Shown in pieces: positions 24,251 to 36,900 of a stretch of 64,000 bases of DNA. Under the pieces are notes generated by a model that searched no databases, was not told the origin of the DNA, and saw only the letters and a list, made by a program, of their open reading frames with translations. Both the position numbers and the translations under genes were made by a program. Each line of letters begins with the position of its first letter. Position 1 is the first letter of the stretch. Source of the stretch: Nemopilema nomurai (taxonomy: Eukaryota > Cnidaria > Scyphozoa > Rhizostomeae > Rhizostomatidae); assembly GCA_003864495.1 (NCBI GenBank), contig ML133442.1, forward strand, positions 1,181,731 to 1,245,730. Direction: 5' to 3'.

Positions 24251-25228
24251 ATGGGCGTAAAGCAGATCAAGTGTCTTTGTGGAATCTTTTTATTTGCAAC
24301 AGTGATCATTTATCTCTACCATGACGTCATTGGTTATAGACTACAGCTTAAATCCTTCGTCGCAGGAAAATGGGCACCAATACAACCGATTTCCATACTT
24401 CTGCAGGCAAAGGATCGTCCAAGAATGTCACCAGCCGATAGTGAAGAGACCCAAAACCTACTAGTTAACGATGAGTCAGGAATGTTTCATCTTGTCACAA
24501 ACTTTGTCCCATTTGATCACAAAGACGTTAGAAAAGGATTGCAAATAAACGGATTGTTCCCAACAGATGAGGAAATTGAAGCAAGAATGTCAGAAATCTT
24601 CCACTGTCTTCAGCGAAATCTTGATAATAAACTGGTGGCTTACGTTCATTTGCTGGTTTTTCGAAATGAGACTGTGGAGCGATTGCGAATGTTGAAAATG
24701 AAATCCATCCATAAGCTGATAATACACAGAAATAACCAGTCAACTACAGTCAAGGACTCTTTCGTTTATGCTGCGAAATACTTGAAGGGAAAGACTGTCA
24801 TTGCGCTTCACCAAGACAACTATCTAGGGGAGGGCTGGGAGAAAGTAAACCATACAGTGTTAAGAAACAATCGTCTGATGTATGCTCTGACAAGGCACTC
24901 TGTGAACTGCAGTGCAGCAATAAGTTCCGCGCATTGTGGACCTGGTATGTCTTACATTGGTAGCCATGATGCATTTGCACTTCACATTCATAACAGCATG
25001 TTCGAAAAGGATCAACTGAAACAGCTAAATGTTCCACCAAATACAAGTGGAATGGAAAACGTACTTCTCTGGATATTCCAAAATCGACTGAAGTACAAGG
25101 TCTTAAATTCGTGCTTAGTGCTGAAGGTCTATCACAACCACTGCGTGCCAATTAGGGACAATTGGAGAAAGCGCATCAACAACGGCAGAGTGACTGGGTG
25201 GGTCGGTTTTACTGAAAAACTACAGTGA
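24251..25228 (+). CDS. Type II membrane protein resembling a GT-A-fold glycosyltransferase (copy A, intact)
   Basis: Single exon, 325 aa. Residues 8-24 are a hydrophobic signal anchor after a short Lys-containing N-terminus, as in Golgi type II enzymes. The lumenal part has potential N-glycosylation sites (NETV 139, NQST 162, NHTV 200, NTSG 264). Motif order: ALHQDNY (185-191), MYALTRH (210-216), YIGSHDAFALH (235-245), MENVLLW (268-274), YKVLNSC (282-288), KVYHNHC (292-298). Inference: an acidic metal-site-like motif, then an (S/T)R(W/H) block, a SQD/SHD block and a C-terminal YHxHC is the pattern of poorly characterised nucleotide-sugar transferase-like proteins; I cannot name a specific family or substrate. 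The first ATG is used because it directly precedes the anchor. An AATAAA lies 46 nt past the stop. A near-identical inverted copy is at 58410-59407. Confidence 0.78.
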   Translation: MGVKQIKCLCGIFLFATVIIYLYHDVIGYRLQLKSFVAGKWAPIQPISILLQAKDRPRMSPADSEETQNLLVNDESGMFHLVTNFVPFDHKDVRKGLQINGLFPTDEEIEARMSEIFHCLQRNLDNKLVAYVHLLVFRNETVERLRMLKMKSIHKLIIHRNNQSTTVKDSFVYAAKYLKGKTVIALHQDNYLGEGWEKVNHTVLRNNRLMYALTRHSVNCSAAISSAHCGPGMSYIGSHDAFALHIHNSMFEKDQLKQLNVPPNTSGMENVLLWIFQNRLKYKVLNSCLVLKVYHNHCVPIRDNWRKRINNGRVTGWVGFTEKLQ

Positions 25229-25273
25229 CTTAGAGAAACTAAGTCTATAATTTAATTTGAATGCACTTGTTTG

Positions 25274-25279
25274 AATAAA
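25274..25279 (+). terminator. Polyadenylation signal of glycosyltransferase-like copy A
   Basis: AATAAA 46 nt after the TGA stop, the only canonical signal close downstream. Confidence 0.6.
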
Positions 25280-25784
25280 ATGACAGATTAATTCGTTTCT
25301 AATTTGCACACCTGAGTATTGCAGCCGCTGTGGCAATTCTTCTTGCAGATAGCGGCTAGTAGGACTTCGAGAAAGGCAGAAACATCAAAGGCGTTTCCTC
25401 GTCCATTAGGGACCATATAAATGAGACAGGTTATAATGCTTCGATTGATGGTTTTTGTAGAATTGATTATACCTCTAATGAACTTGATTTACTTATGCAC
25501 AAGAGTTTGCTTATCCTCCGGACCGACCCACGCTTAACCAGCAAAATTCCTCAATACCTCCTTGCCTTTTCTAGTCTCTTTAGCATTTCTTTTGCTTTCT
25601 GCCTCTTTGTTATTCCCTTTATTTTTATCCTTCTATCCTTTTATCCTTTCTATATTCTATTTTGATTATTTCTACCTGTCTTTTCATTTTACTGTGTCCG
25701 GTTATCTCCATATTTAACTAATTATTTGTGTTTACTGAGGTATCTATTGTTTTAGGTTAATTATTCACCACGTTTCCATATATA

Positions 25785-26210
25785 TATAGCTGGAGTTCGA
25801 TTCCGACCAAGAGTGGTTTGATACAATTGGGTAGCACCCTTGTGGAAAGAATTTTCCTTCTGTCAGCATTTGCCTTATGGTTATATATATATACTCAATC
25901 TGCAGACAGTGCTGCCCTTTGTGAGCTCGTCAGTGTATATGTATATATATATATCCAATTTTGGTTTTCCTCTCTCACAGCAAAGGATTGGACAAGCTCG
26001 TCCTGAAACGTACTGATTATGTCTTGACCGATTACGTAGTCTTAATGGTATACGTCTTAACCTGGTAGTTCATGGATATGTCAATGAAATAATTCATTAT
26101 CAACAAATGACTGGCTATTCTGTCTTAATTTATCTACCGCGTAGCTTTCATCTTAAAATTCATTATGAAGCTGCGCTTGCCATCCTATATATATATATAT
26201 TGCCATCCTA
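25785..26210. repeat. Cluster of short TA microsatellites
   Basis: Four separate (TA)5-8 tracts near 25785, 25885, 25945 and 26190, interspersed with ordinary AT-rich sequence. Confidence 0.8.
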
Positions 26211-26941
26211 TCCAATATATTTAAGCTTCTAACATGAGAGATGAAGGGAAACACAGCTTTTTAAATCAGGCCCAAGTTTTACTTTTATCAAGAGCTACTT
26301 GGGTATAAACTGTTACCAAATTCCCAAAGTCAGTTTAAAAAGTTTCTTTAAATCTCGTGTTCAGTAGTTTTGCCCCAGCATCGAAATTTCTAGCAACGCC
26401 ACTGCTATTGGCGAACTTTACTTTGAACAAATTTCCATCGGACAATGACATTTCCGCGTTCGGATAAGAAATGTTGATCCAAATCAGACATTCGAAGGCC
26501 ACAAGAACGTTGAACAAGGATTGATTAACAGACATATTTTGACGTGTCGGTATTCCAAGACAGGCCCTTCGTTCTTGTCAAATATTGCTCAGTAGCATCT
26601 TTACTAGATAGGAAAACATGAAAGTCACATCTGACAATCTCTTGATAAATGTGTTCAAGCAACAATTAATGTGTACGTGTTTGATGAATACCACGAGTCC
26701 ACAGCATAGTTAAAATTGTCTAAGCCAGTGTCTATGCTGACAAAGAGCTCATTACTGAAATGGAGAAGTCTAAATCATCTTGGAGCCTTAATAATACTTG
26801 AATACTCATGATGCAATACAATGGCAAAAGTAGTATTAAGAAATAAAAAAAATTCTTCATGAAACAGAATTATAAGTGGATGTGAAGTGCATTGAATTAT
26901 AATTGACACTACAGTAAATCGACGTATATAAGAACCTACAA

Positions 26942-27031
26942 AAATAAGAACCTAGAGGCTGTTTTACAAAGTCATGCATCTTGTAATAAAGAAGCTGTTT
27001 CAGTGTGATAAGATTAAATAGGTTCTTATTT
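26942..27031. repeat. 13-bp perfect inverted repeat
   Basis: AAATAAGAACCTA at 26942-26954 and its exact complement at 27019-27031, with a related TAAGAACCTA just upstream. It may be the end pieces of a small MITE; no target-site duplication was identified. Confidence 0.6.
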
Positions 27032-27960
27032 AAAAGGCAAAAATAGAGACTGAAATTTATAGATGCATATTTTGTTTTTGAAAAGCATCACTGCAATTGA
27101 AAAAACAATGTTGCGGATGTTCTTGTAAATAGTTTATGGAATGCATATTAAGGAAAACATATACCAAGAGAGGGACTGCTTGTGAAACAACTTTTTTCAA
27201 ATTTCATCACAGCATTAGAGTGTGCGACAAGGCTGTATTTATAGATCATAAATTTCAAGACTACATGTATTTTAATACACATACGTTTTAAGAAACTTCA
27301 TATGATTGGATTGCATTTGAGGGCAATATATAAAAACGTTTTGCCTGTGTTGGCTACCAAAATCTGAATATCCCCTCCTATGCAATATCCAATGTTTTGT
27401 TGAGGTTCTGATCTTAGAATTGGTAATTGTGTCATTAATTAGACTGCCGACAGGAAAAGTGTTGACTAAATTTCTTTATGATGAATCCTAAAATTTAAGT
27501 TGAGGATCCTTCGAATAAGAATCTTCATACCCTGATAGAAATTCAAGTACCTTCCAACAAAACCTATATCAGCCTGACCCTTAAAAGTATGTTCCTGTAT
27601 GTGGGCATTTACAGTACTATTAAATATATTATGGAAAATAATCTTAAACGCAACTTATAGTGCCTTTGGGATTTTTAAACTATTTCTTATTCAGAAAGCC
27701 ACCATTTGAATGCTTCAACCATTCATTCTAAAAGCCATAAATCGTAGCCAGAAACTCTTTCACGAGTCAAGCTGATTAATTGGGAAGTTGTTGCCACCAG
27801 GAGAAAGTCTTTGGATGAAACTTTGGTAGGTTGAGCTACGTCTATCTTACATTGAGGTTGGAAAGAAAAACGTACACACCATTCGGAATTTACATATTCA
27901 TCCTGTCAAGTTATGAAATACCAAATGTTGCTGTATTTACAAGAAAAAGCAGGTGGAATT

Positions 27961-30900
27961 TTATGGCTTCCCACCTGAAGTTAAAGCTCTTTTCAGAGAC
28001 ATGAAGTTCGTGAGCTTGTAATCAAAGTCGATCAATCTGTCCTCTGGTTCTTTGTACCTTCGTGTCATATTTTTACCTAAATACTGTATAAGCTCGCAGT
28101 CCGCTTCGAATTGTTCCAGCTTTCTTTTATACTTGGATCTTGAGTATTCACTCGCTCTTGGATTGTAAGCTGAAACGATCGAGAAGGAATCAATATAGTA
28201 CCTGGCTGTAAAATTGTCACTCAAGGTTGGCAGATGTGTTGTGACAAGTCTACCTAGAGGTGCTATCACAAGTTCAAACGGATCTGCTGGATCCCCAGGC
28301 AGCGAATTATTTTCGTCAGCCCAGCCGAAAACCCAAGAGATCATTTTCGAAAGTGAAACTCCTGCAGGCTCAATTGAGAAGTTTATGTAAAACAGTCGAT
28401 TAGCATTAAACTTTATTAACTAGCTAAGATATTTATTAAAGAAGTTGAAACATTTCTTGCGAGAGATATCTGTTAAAAGTTTTTGTAACTTATTCGATTC
28501 CTGACTCGTAAAATTACACTGTTGCGGCAAAATTCTTCATTCAATTTCTCAACATGCAAAATTTTTTAAAATTCTCAACGACTCTTCATAATCACAAAAG
28601 TTCTTTAGAAAAAAATGAATAATGAAAAATCCACATAAATTAAAAAGGCTAAAATATCCAATAAAATTCACAAATCCCAAACAATTGTTTTTTAAGCGGT
28701 TTGCTCCTAAACTGAATCAAAACACATACTTTGCTTTGTTCGTGCAGCTGTACTGTTCCAGTTAATTTTACAGTATAAAAGGCGGTTTCATCCCAACGCA
28801 ACTCCAAGTTTTCTTAAAAAACCCAATAAACCTGTCTGCACTCTGATTAGTCAAATCATAAAGGATCATTTAAGTATTTATTGAAACTAGACCAACCTTT
28901 GAGATGATATGCAACATAGAGCAAGGCCGACTGCTTGGCTGAAAGGAAAGGGAACTTTGGCTTGATGCACCCAGCCGCTGTTGTAGCTTTTCTTACTGCC
29001 AGTTCAACAGTCTGCTCCATGTATCCTAGCATCGGGAGAGTGGACAACGGTATCGGCTCCCGTTTCGGCGGCAACTTATTCGGCAACTGTAGCTGTGCGT
29101 ATTTCTCTGGAAGCCTGCGAAGTAAGGAAATTAGCCAGGAGCCAGACGCAAAGGCATTAAACCACTACTGGGCCTATTCCTGTCGTTTCCTTATTGTAAG
29201 GGAAGAAAGAAAACCGTATTCGCATTGTTCTTGTGCTTGATGCTCTACTGAGAACCATTTTGATCCCATTTTCAATATCAACACAATATCAACACAAACA
29301 AATTACGGGGAAGTTTTACAATGCCAACGATAACGCAGTAACAACCGAAACCACAATTGTTACGTTTGGCCTAGTACGCGGCAAAATCAAGATTGCAATT
29401 GTATAACAACGATGCTTGACTTTTTGACACCAAATTCTCACTTGATGACTTTGCCACTGGGCCTCTCGCTATTGCTTTTTTGCACCCACTTCCGTACAAT
29501 ATTATCAACGAAAATCAGGGAAATAAGAGGTTTTAAACTTTCTTCAAGTACTAAAACCTATTTCTATGCACAACAGCACGAAATTAGGATTTTTTCTCAG
29601 GCGAAAGGTGTAATGTAGAAAGAGTCAAGCTCAAAGAGGACTCACAAGTGCAGCATAAAATTATATTGTAACAATGCTAGTGAATATAAAACGACTACCA
29701 AGGTGAAATCTGGCTCCGAGAAAGGCTGCAACGCGCATGCACCCACTAATTGGCCCATCAAAAAAATTGTAGGAAAAACTTACAAAGCACAGCGAACAGC
29801 AATTTGAAGTTCTCTAATGTAGAGTTGTGTGTTTGTATCATAAACAAATATAAACCCTTCTGCCAGGTGTAAATTTGACTTGATAGCTTCTTCTTATTGC
29901 ATTCGCAGCGATTTCTTATACCCTTTCGCGTTTGAACCTTTTCGCGTTATAAATTGTAAGCGTAATGGGCTGCCATTAAGTCACTTCCCATCGACTGACA
30001 TAAGTATGGGCCCTTTTTAGAGCTTGCATGTGAATGTCGATTCGTTGCCAATGCCATTCGTTCCATTCATAATTAATAGACGTTGAATAAGGCAATTTCG
30101 CTTCCCTGTTCAAACCCCATTAAAGTTATGCTTCTCTTTACCATAATCCTACACTTTGTAAAGGAGCAAAGTGACCAGAGACATCAGGAATTATCATATA
30201 TTTATCGCAGGAATTTCACAATGCTATTTTGATATTGTAGGATACCTTTAGATAAAGAACTGAAAATAGCAGTCGTTTTAACTAAAATAATCTAACCTCA
30301 TAAACTTTTCTCGTTTGGACTCGGAGACAAATGCAAACAGCTTTTTCTTGTACTTTGCGACGAAACTGTTATCTCCAGGTATCAAGGCTTCGTATCTGAG
30401 GAGGAGCATTAAGAAGAATTATTACAAGCGGATAATAATATACTGCAAATATCTTCAAACAACCATTCTGAAAAAAAATTAAAGAGCAGGGTAACATTTA
30501 CATCAGAAATGCTTTTCATTTTAGGGGCAGATATTTGATACTCAATTTATTGATCAAGCCTATAACACAGATAGCTTCTCTGGGTAACTGAATATAGACC
30601 GCACGTTTCTAAAATAAGATGTAAGCATATTGGCTCGTTCTGACGAATGAAACATTGTAAACCGTACGTTTCTAAAATAAGATGCGAGCCTATTGGCTCT
30701 TTCTGAGGAATGAAATTTACCGCAAATCACCATCCAAGTACGTCACTGGACAGAAGCCATTCAACTCAAGATGTACGGGGAACAGCTCTTTCAAATCAGA
30801 AGCACCAAGCTTTTTTGGAAGAAGATCTCCGCTGGGTAGCCGCTTTCCAACGTGCGGCGGCGTATATCGCTCAGGGTTTTCGAGAAAAATCCCAAGCTCC

Positions 30901-33900
30901 TTTTCACTGGCCAGCTTGTAGTAATGTCCTCTAAACTCGGCTGCGAGCCTTTGCGTTTCATCGGAGTCACAGTCAACAAGTTCTCCTCTATCGACGAAAC
31001 TCACAGGACAGTAGTGACTGAAGATTCCAAGGCGGCTGCTGAGCTGCGCAGGGGTTATACAAAGATCAGCGATACAGGCTGCTTTGTCTAGATGGCAAAG
31101 AGAAGAAGAAACTTAGCCCCATACTGTTTAATGATAATGTCATGATAATGTCATGATAATATCATGATAATGTCATGATAATGTCATGATAATGTCATGA
31201 AAATGTCATGATAATGTCATGATAAAGTCATGATAATGTAATGATAATGTCATGATAATGTAATGATAATGTCATGAAAATGTCATCGCTGAGGAAATCT
31301 ACAACGGAGATAATGTCATGCCCTAATTTTACTCTTCTAGTCAAACATTTTTCCAAAGCCCCTATTGATCCTGACATCCCAGATCACACAGAAGTTTGAA
31401 GTTCACAAGACACCTAGCAACAGTGACCAGACCAACAATCAAAATGTTGCATTATAGCAGTATAGGTACCACAAAGGCTCAAACTCGCTTTCGGCTTTCC
31501 AATCTCGCCTTTCCAATCAACAATCTCGCTTTTCAATGCCCAGAATTTCAGAGCAAAACATGGTAGAGACTAGCGACAAGGTGGAAATGTGACTCATATT
31601 GGTAATTCGTGAAGACCCTTTCAGGTCACCTAGCTTGATATTACGATATGACTTCCTGAGTGACAAACCTTGTGAGGTCCTTTGCAAGTATGTTTGGACT
31701 TTTTTGACGATTGACTTTGTTTCCATTAGGGCGGCATTCCAAACACTCCACTTTGACTCATCGCCATTTAGCACCATGAGATTCCTATGTTGGTCTTTGT
31801 ACCAAGAACGAATGGCTGGGACAGCATTTAAGAAGGCACTCAGCTTCACGGCTGTAATCATATGACTGTCATGCAGTGGTAGTACCCTGCAGGAGAGCAT
31901 GAGTATAGCTGAATCGATGTTCTTTACTGTAATTAGCGCATGTATGAAGACAATAATTTTTTTTCCCGATGATCATTTAGATGGGTATTGGTACTCGCAA
32001 AGTAGTGTAAATTCAAAACATTTCTAGTTAAGACATGCATGTTCCTTCTACGAGGATCCACAGAACATTTGTTTTGTCTATATGTTCTTCTATTGGATGT
32101 CTTAAGAAATACAACATCGCTGCCTTCAAAGCATTATTCTGCACAGATTCCGAAAGCAATACTCAATAGGACACATAAAAATGTTCCAAACAAAAATGTT
32201 TAGTCTTCAAAAAAGAAGAAGAAGATGATTCTATCGATGATGCTATTCATGACTTGATATATTCTATCGGTGACAAGAATGATGCCATAATTAAAGCAGA
32301 TTGCCGACAATATACTTGCCATTGCGTGCATTGAGAAGTAAAAGGTTAGTGTGCACGCGAGCTAAAATTCCTGCGGCTCCATGCACACAGCACAACTAAG
32401 TAAACTACGCGATCGCCTCGTTACCTGTTTGGTGATGACCGGTCTTCGTCCGCTCTCAAGAAGGCCGATCTGCTGTCAATCACCAGCTCCACAACTTTGT
32501 AAGGAATTATGCTTCTTTCGGTGAGAAACTGAATTGGTACGTCAGTGACAGGGTAACCATCGAGAACGTACCTGAAACATAATTAAATCATCCCATGTCA
32601 ACACTACCTTCAACCGAATCGATCACATTTTTATTGTCGTGCTTATGTAGAGAGGGACTCTAAATTGTTGATTTTAGACAGAATTATGGTGCCTTTGCAA
32701 AGAAGTCTATCTGGGTGCAGAAATGTTCAACTATCGCAAAGGACAGTTCTTGCATTAATCATTGGCATTTTTACTTGAGCCCAGGGCTAAACAACAATTG
32801 ACTAAAATGACGTCACAAAATGACTATTTTGATGGTGTGCTGCTTCAAAACTACTAGTTATTGCGAAAAGAAAACAAGTTAATATCCTAAAATTTATACC
32901 AAATCTGCAAGGTGTTTGACATCAAAAGCTAAAATCAAATGCATACCCTCTCATTTGGCATTGCATGCTCAAAATTGACACCTCGAATGCTTGAACAACC
33001 AGTTCATCAGGTACAGTTTCCCCGCACCTCAGATATTCTAGAATCCTTCGGGCTAGCGCTGATTTGCTCTGGTTTCCTGTCACGTTCCGAAGTGCTTCTC
33101 CCGCAGAAAGACGCATTACCCCATATTCTTTTACAAAGCGGTTGCTCACTTGAAAAGCAAAGTACACAAGTGAATACTACGAGTTGATAAGATAAATTCA
33201 CAAGAAAACTTTAGGGTCTGCAAAGGAAATTTTCAATCAACAGAAAAATGCTTACAAGAAGTTTTCCCAGATTTCGGTGGGCCAATGACTGCCAAGCGAA
33301 TTGGTATGATTGGTTTCGGGGCTGGCTGGTGAATGTACTTGAAGGGGTAAAGCATAAATTTTTCTCTGTTCTCCTCCGAGCTAAAGAAGTAGACGTGCTG
33401 GCGATATATGGCAGGATACAATGGAGATGCGTTCTCGTAGGGGGGCAAAACGCTACCCTCTGAAAGCTAGAATAAAAGAAGTGGTTAAAATACTAATGCA
33501 TAGAAGCCTTGTCACCTCAAAAGGAGCATTGGCATTTGGATAAAAGTAAGAATTCCGTTAGATTAAAGGTAGAGTTAGAGTAAATTTGTTCTTGGTGCAA
33601 AGGACTAGTGATATTCATTCGAAGGTATGTCGAGAGCAGGAACTATCTTTGTACTTCAAAGGAACCTTTGGCTAAAAGCATTAACTAAAAGTACGTGCGT
33701 CAACTCTGGGGCTTTCATGCCTGAATTTTTGGCACTTTGCAATGAAAGTTAATGCAAATGTGGACACACTTTCCAAATGCAGACATCATTTTAACATCAA
33801 TATAATTTGATCCTTCAAAGATTAATACAAGCAACATGCAGCAAGAACAAATGCTTGCGAAACCAACCTGAACGGGACACCATTTTCCAAACTTGCTCAT

Positions 33901-36900
33901 CTGCTTGTACCCCTGCATGACAATCTTTTTCGCTAAAGACGTAGAGATGGGCTGCGAGTGGTCGAAGAGGCTTTCTCTGTTCTCAACGATCGGCCTAAGG
34001 TTTCTCTCAACAACGAACTGGACAATGCGTGCCTTCCTCCCAGCTTCGATGTCTACCCTTGGTATCATAAACTCTTCGAATATTTCCTGCCGAAGAATGA
34101 ATTAAGCTGGAAGTTATAAAGAGACACTGAAAGTACTCGTGGACATGAAAGAAAAGATACTTTTAGGAAAAGTAACAGTTTTGTAGCTGTTGTGTTACAT
34201 TGGAAATGTGACTCATGTCATTGATTATACCTGTAGAGCAAACCATGCTCTCAAAAGGCCGTTATTAGCGTTGTCAATCGGACAAGCAACAAGACACCCA
34301 ATCTCAAAAGGGTAGCAGCAAACGACTGACCTGCAGCGTCGCGATAGCCTCCACCTCCTCGTCGTATTTTTCAGTCAACTCGATTTTGATTCTTTCAGTT
34401 GCTTCTTCTTCAGTTTCTTCTTCTTCTTCTAATTCCTCTTCTTCATCCTCGTCCGCCATTTCAGCTTCAATGACAGCATCGATGTCCTCTTCTTCTTCTT
34501 CTTCTTCCTCTTCTAATTCGTCGAGGCTGTCTTCATTGCTGTCCTGTGAGTCCTGCCTATCAAGCTGAAAGCAAGCGAGCGAAACCATTATTCTCCATAA
34601 AACCTCTCACCTTTAAACAGTTACTTTTAAAACATACACTGTCATTGATTGCAGTTGGCCTGGCAAACCATCGGCAATGCTTGAAATATGAAAGTTAACC
34701 CATGTTCATCGTCGACGTCACAAAAACCATGACAACCAGTAAACCAGACAGAACAGAATCTACATCCATCATTTTTCTTTGCATACTTGCTCCTCCGGTT
34801 GCCTTTAACATTACTCGATTAACCTAAAAACCATTTGAAACCACGTGAAGTTAAAATGCAAAAATTGATGTCAGCTAGGCCTAAACTTAATCTACTTGAA
34901 CTCACAAGACGGTCTGCTTTTCTTTGAGCAATTTCCTTCATCTTTTCCTCCTTTCTACGAGCTTTTTCTTCTTCCTGAAATTTTTCAAATGTACTACCTT
35001 ACATTAATTGCCGAATAGAATGTTTGATGACATAAATGACTTTAATTTCTTATAAGAGATTAGTGAATTATATTTTCAAAGCACTATTTTTGGCAAAGCT
35101 GCAACTAGGAAACTGTCAACCTGTGAAAATTTATCCATGAAAATAAGAAGTAAAACCACAATTATACTGAAAATTTCTTGAGGATTCATTGTATTTCAAG
35201 TTATAAATATAGCTGGCATTAACAGTACAGAAAGCATATCATACAACAATAATGAAAGGGCATACCCTTTTCTTTAGCTTAATGGCCAACTCCTTTTGTT
35301 TCTTTGCCAGCTTTTTATCTCGTTTATTTCTCCACTTTTCAAGTAAGGGGGGCAGAAGCCTTTTAATTATGTCATATTCTTCTGTTGCTAAATTAATTGC
35401 ACAGTCTGGGTACAAACCAGCCTCGGTTAAATAACGAGCCTCGTCTGGATTCCTGGGGAAGCCTTCCAAGATAAAGCCAGTGGACCTAAACAGACCGATG
35501 ATCAGACGCCTTATCATTCATAATCAAAATAAATCACAATCATATTTAACATCGATATTAAAACATTGATCTTAAACACAATCATAGACAGTTTAAAAGT
35601 ACGTCATAGAACAGCTTAAAACTCAGGCCCACAAAATTTTGTCAAGCGAAGTCTCAACAATTGGCGTCAGAGATGCATATTACAAGACCAACCGGTATAG
35701 AAAAATGCATAGAGTAGCGAGTGTCTGTGAAGTCATTTTTGACAAGGGCATGTGCTTCTGTGGTATTTACTGCTACTATTAGATTACCGTAGTAGATTAT
35801 ATGAAACCAAACGGTACTAACTTATAAGGCTCCTCATTCCACCAAGAAGGGAGAATGCTTTCCAAGGTCTCATTCGTTAGTGGCTCGTTGTCAATAATAT
35901 TATCACGGATGTTTGCTTCCATTTCTGAAAATTCCACTTCTTCCTCTTCAGCCTCCTTTTCCTCCACTGATTCGGGCTCTGCAGCACCATCCTCTAATTG
36001 ATGAATTCAAATGGACGGTATCAGAGTTTGAGTCAAGGGAACAAATATAAGGTAACACGAGGCCTGCTCTTTCATCTCTCAAAAAAATAAGAAGCCCAGA
36101 ACACAACATCTATGATTTAGCCAAACGGTTGAATTGCACTTGGTCGAACCAAATTGATTCAAGCCTATCCTACATCTACAAGTAATTTAGTTCACTAGAA
36201 AAACAGGAAAGGCCCAAAATGGGTTTTTTAATTGGATAAACCTAAATGCAACAAGACACATTGAAAAGATACATGCATCCATCGAAGTTATATAATTTAT
36301 GCATTGCAATGACTAAAAGTTGAAAAAAAATTTGTAGAAAATAACAAGGAAAATTGCTCTTGTCAGATCCCTGAACTTTCTGGTATTAGAAATTATTTGA
36401 ATTTAAAGCGTTATTTGTATAGACAAAGTAACATTTCCTTTCAGAAAGGAGCTTAGAACCAAAGAGTCGAATAAAAAAGGGTAAAGCACCTTTGGGGTCT
36501 TCTGGTGTGATGTTATCTTGCTCAAGTGCTTCTGAGGCTTCCTGCTCCAAATCCTCTTCGGGATAGTCCGGCCCTACTCGCTTCTTCGTTTTTGCTATAA
36601 TCAATTCCTGCATTCGATCTTTAAACGATACATGAAAGACACCGAATTTCTTCGCAAGTTCTCGCCCAACGAGAGTCTTGCCAGATCCTTTCGCACCCAA
36701 GATGACTAAACGCAATGCGGGTGGCTAAAACAACAAAAGCAAATAAACAAAATCCAGCCAAGTACATAGCACTTACATTAAAGTCGACAGCAGATAGGAT
36801 GCAATATATTACCTTTAATGGCTCTTTTCCTGGTAGATATACTTTTGGATTCTCTAAGAACTTTGTTCTGGCTTCAGGGGACGAGAAGTAGTAGACCCGT

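Larger units (their letters stand above)
25285..27960. other. Intergenic region between copy A and the 3' end of AK9
   Basis: No gene seen. It contains pyrimidine-rich sequence (25550-25740), several TA dinucleotide tracts (25785-26210) and a small inverted repeat at 26942-27031. The right part presumably holds the AK9 3' UTR (minus strand). Confidence 0.5.

Noticed and set aside
31131..31286. Regular repeats considered as CRISPR
   Set aside because: Direct tandem repeats without unique spacers in an animal intron; a minisatellite.
34386..34568. Poly-Ser plus-strand frame
   Set aside because: Shadow of the Glu-rich AK9 exon 34564-34331.
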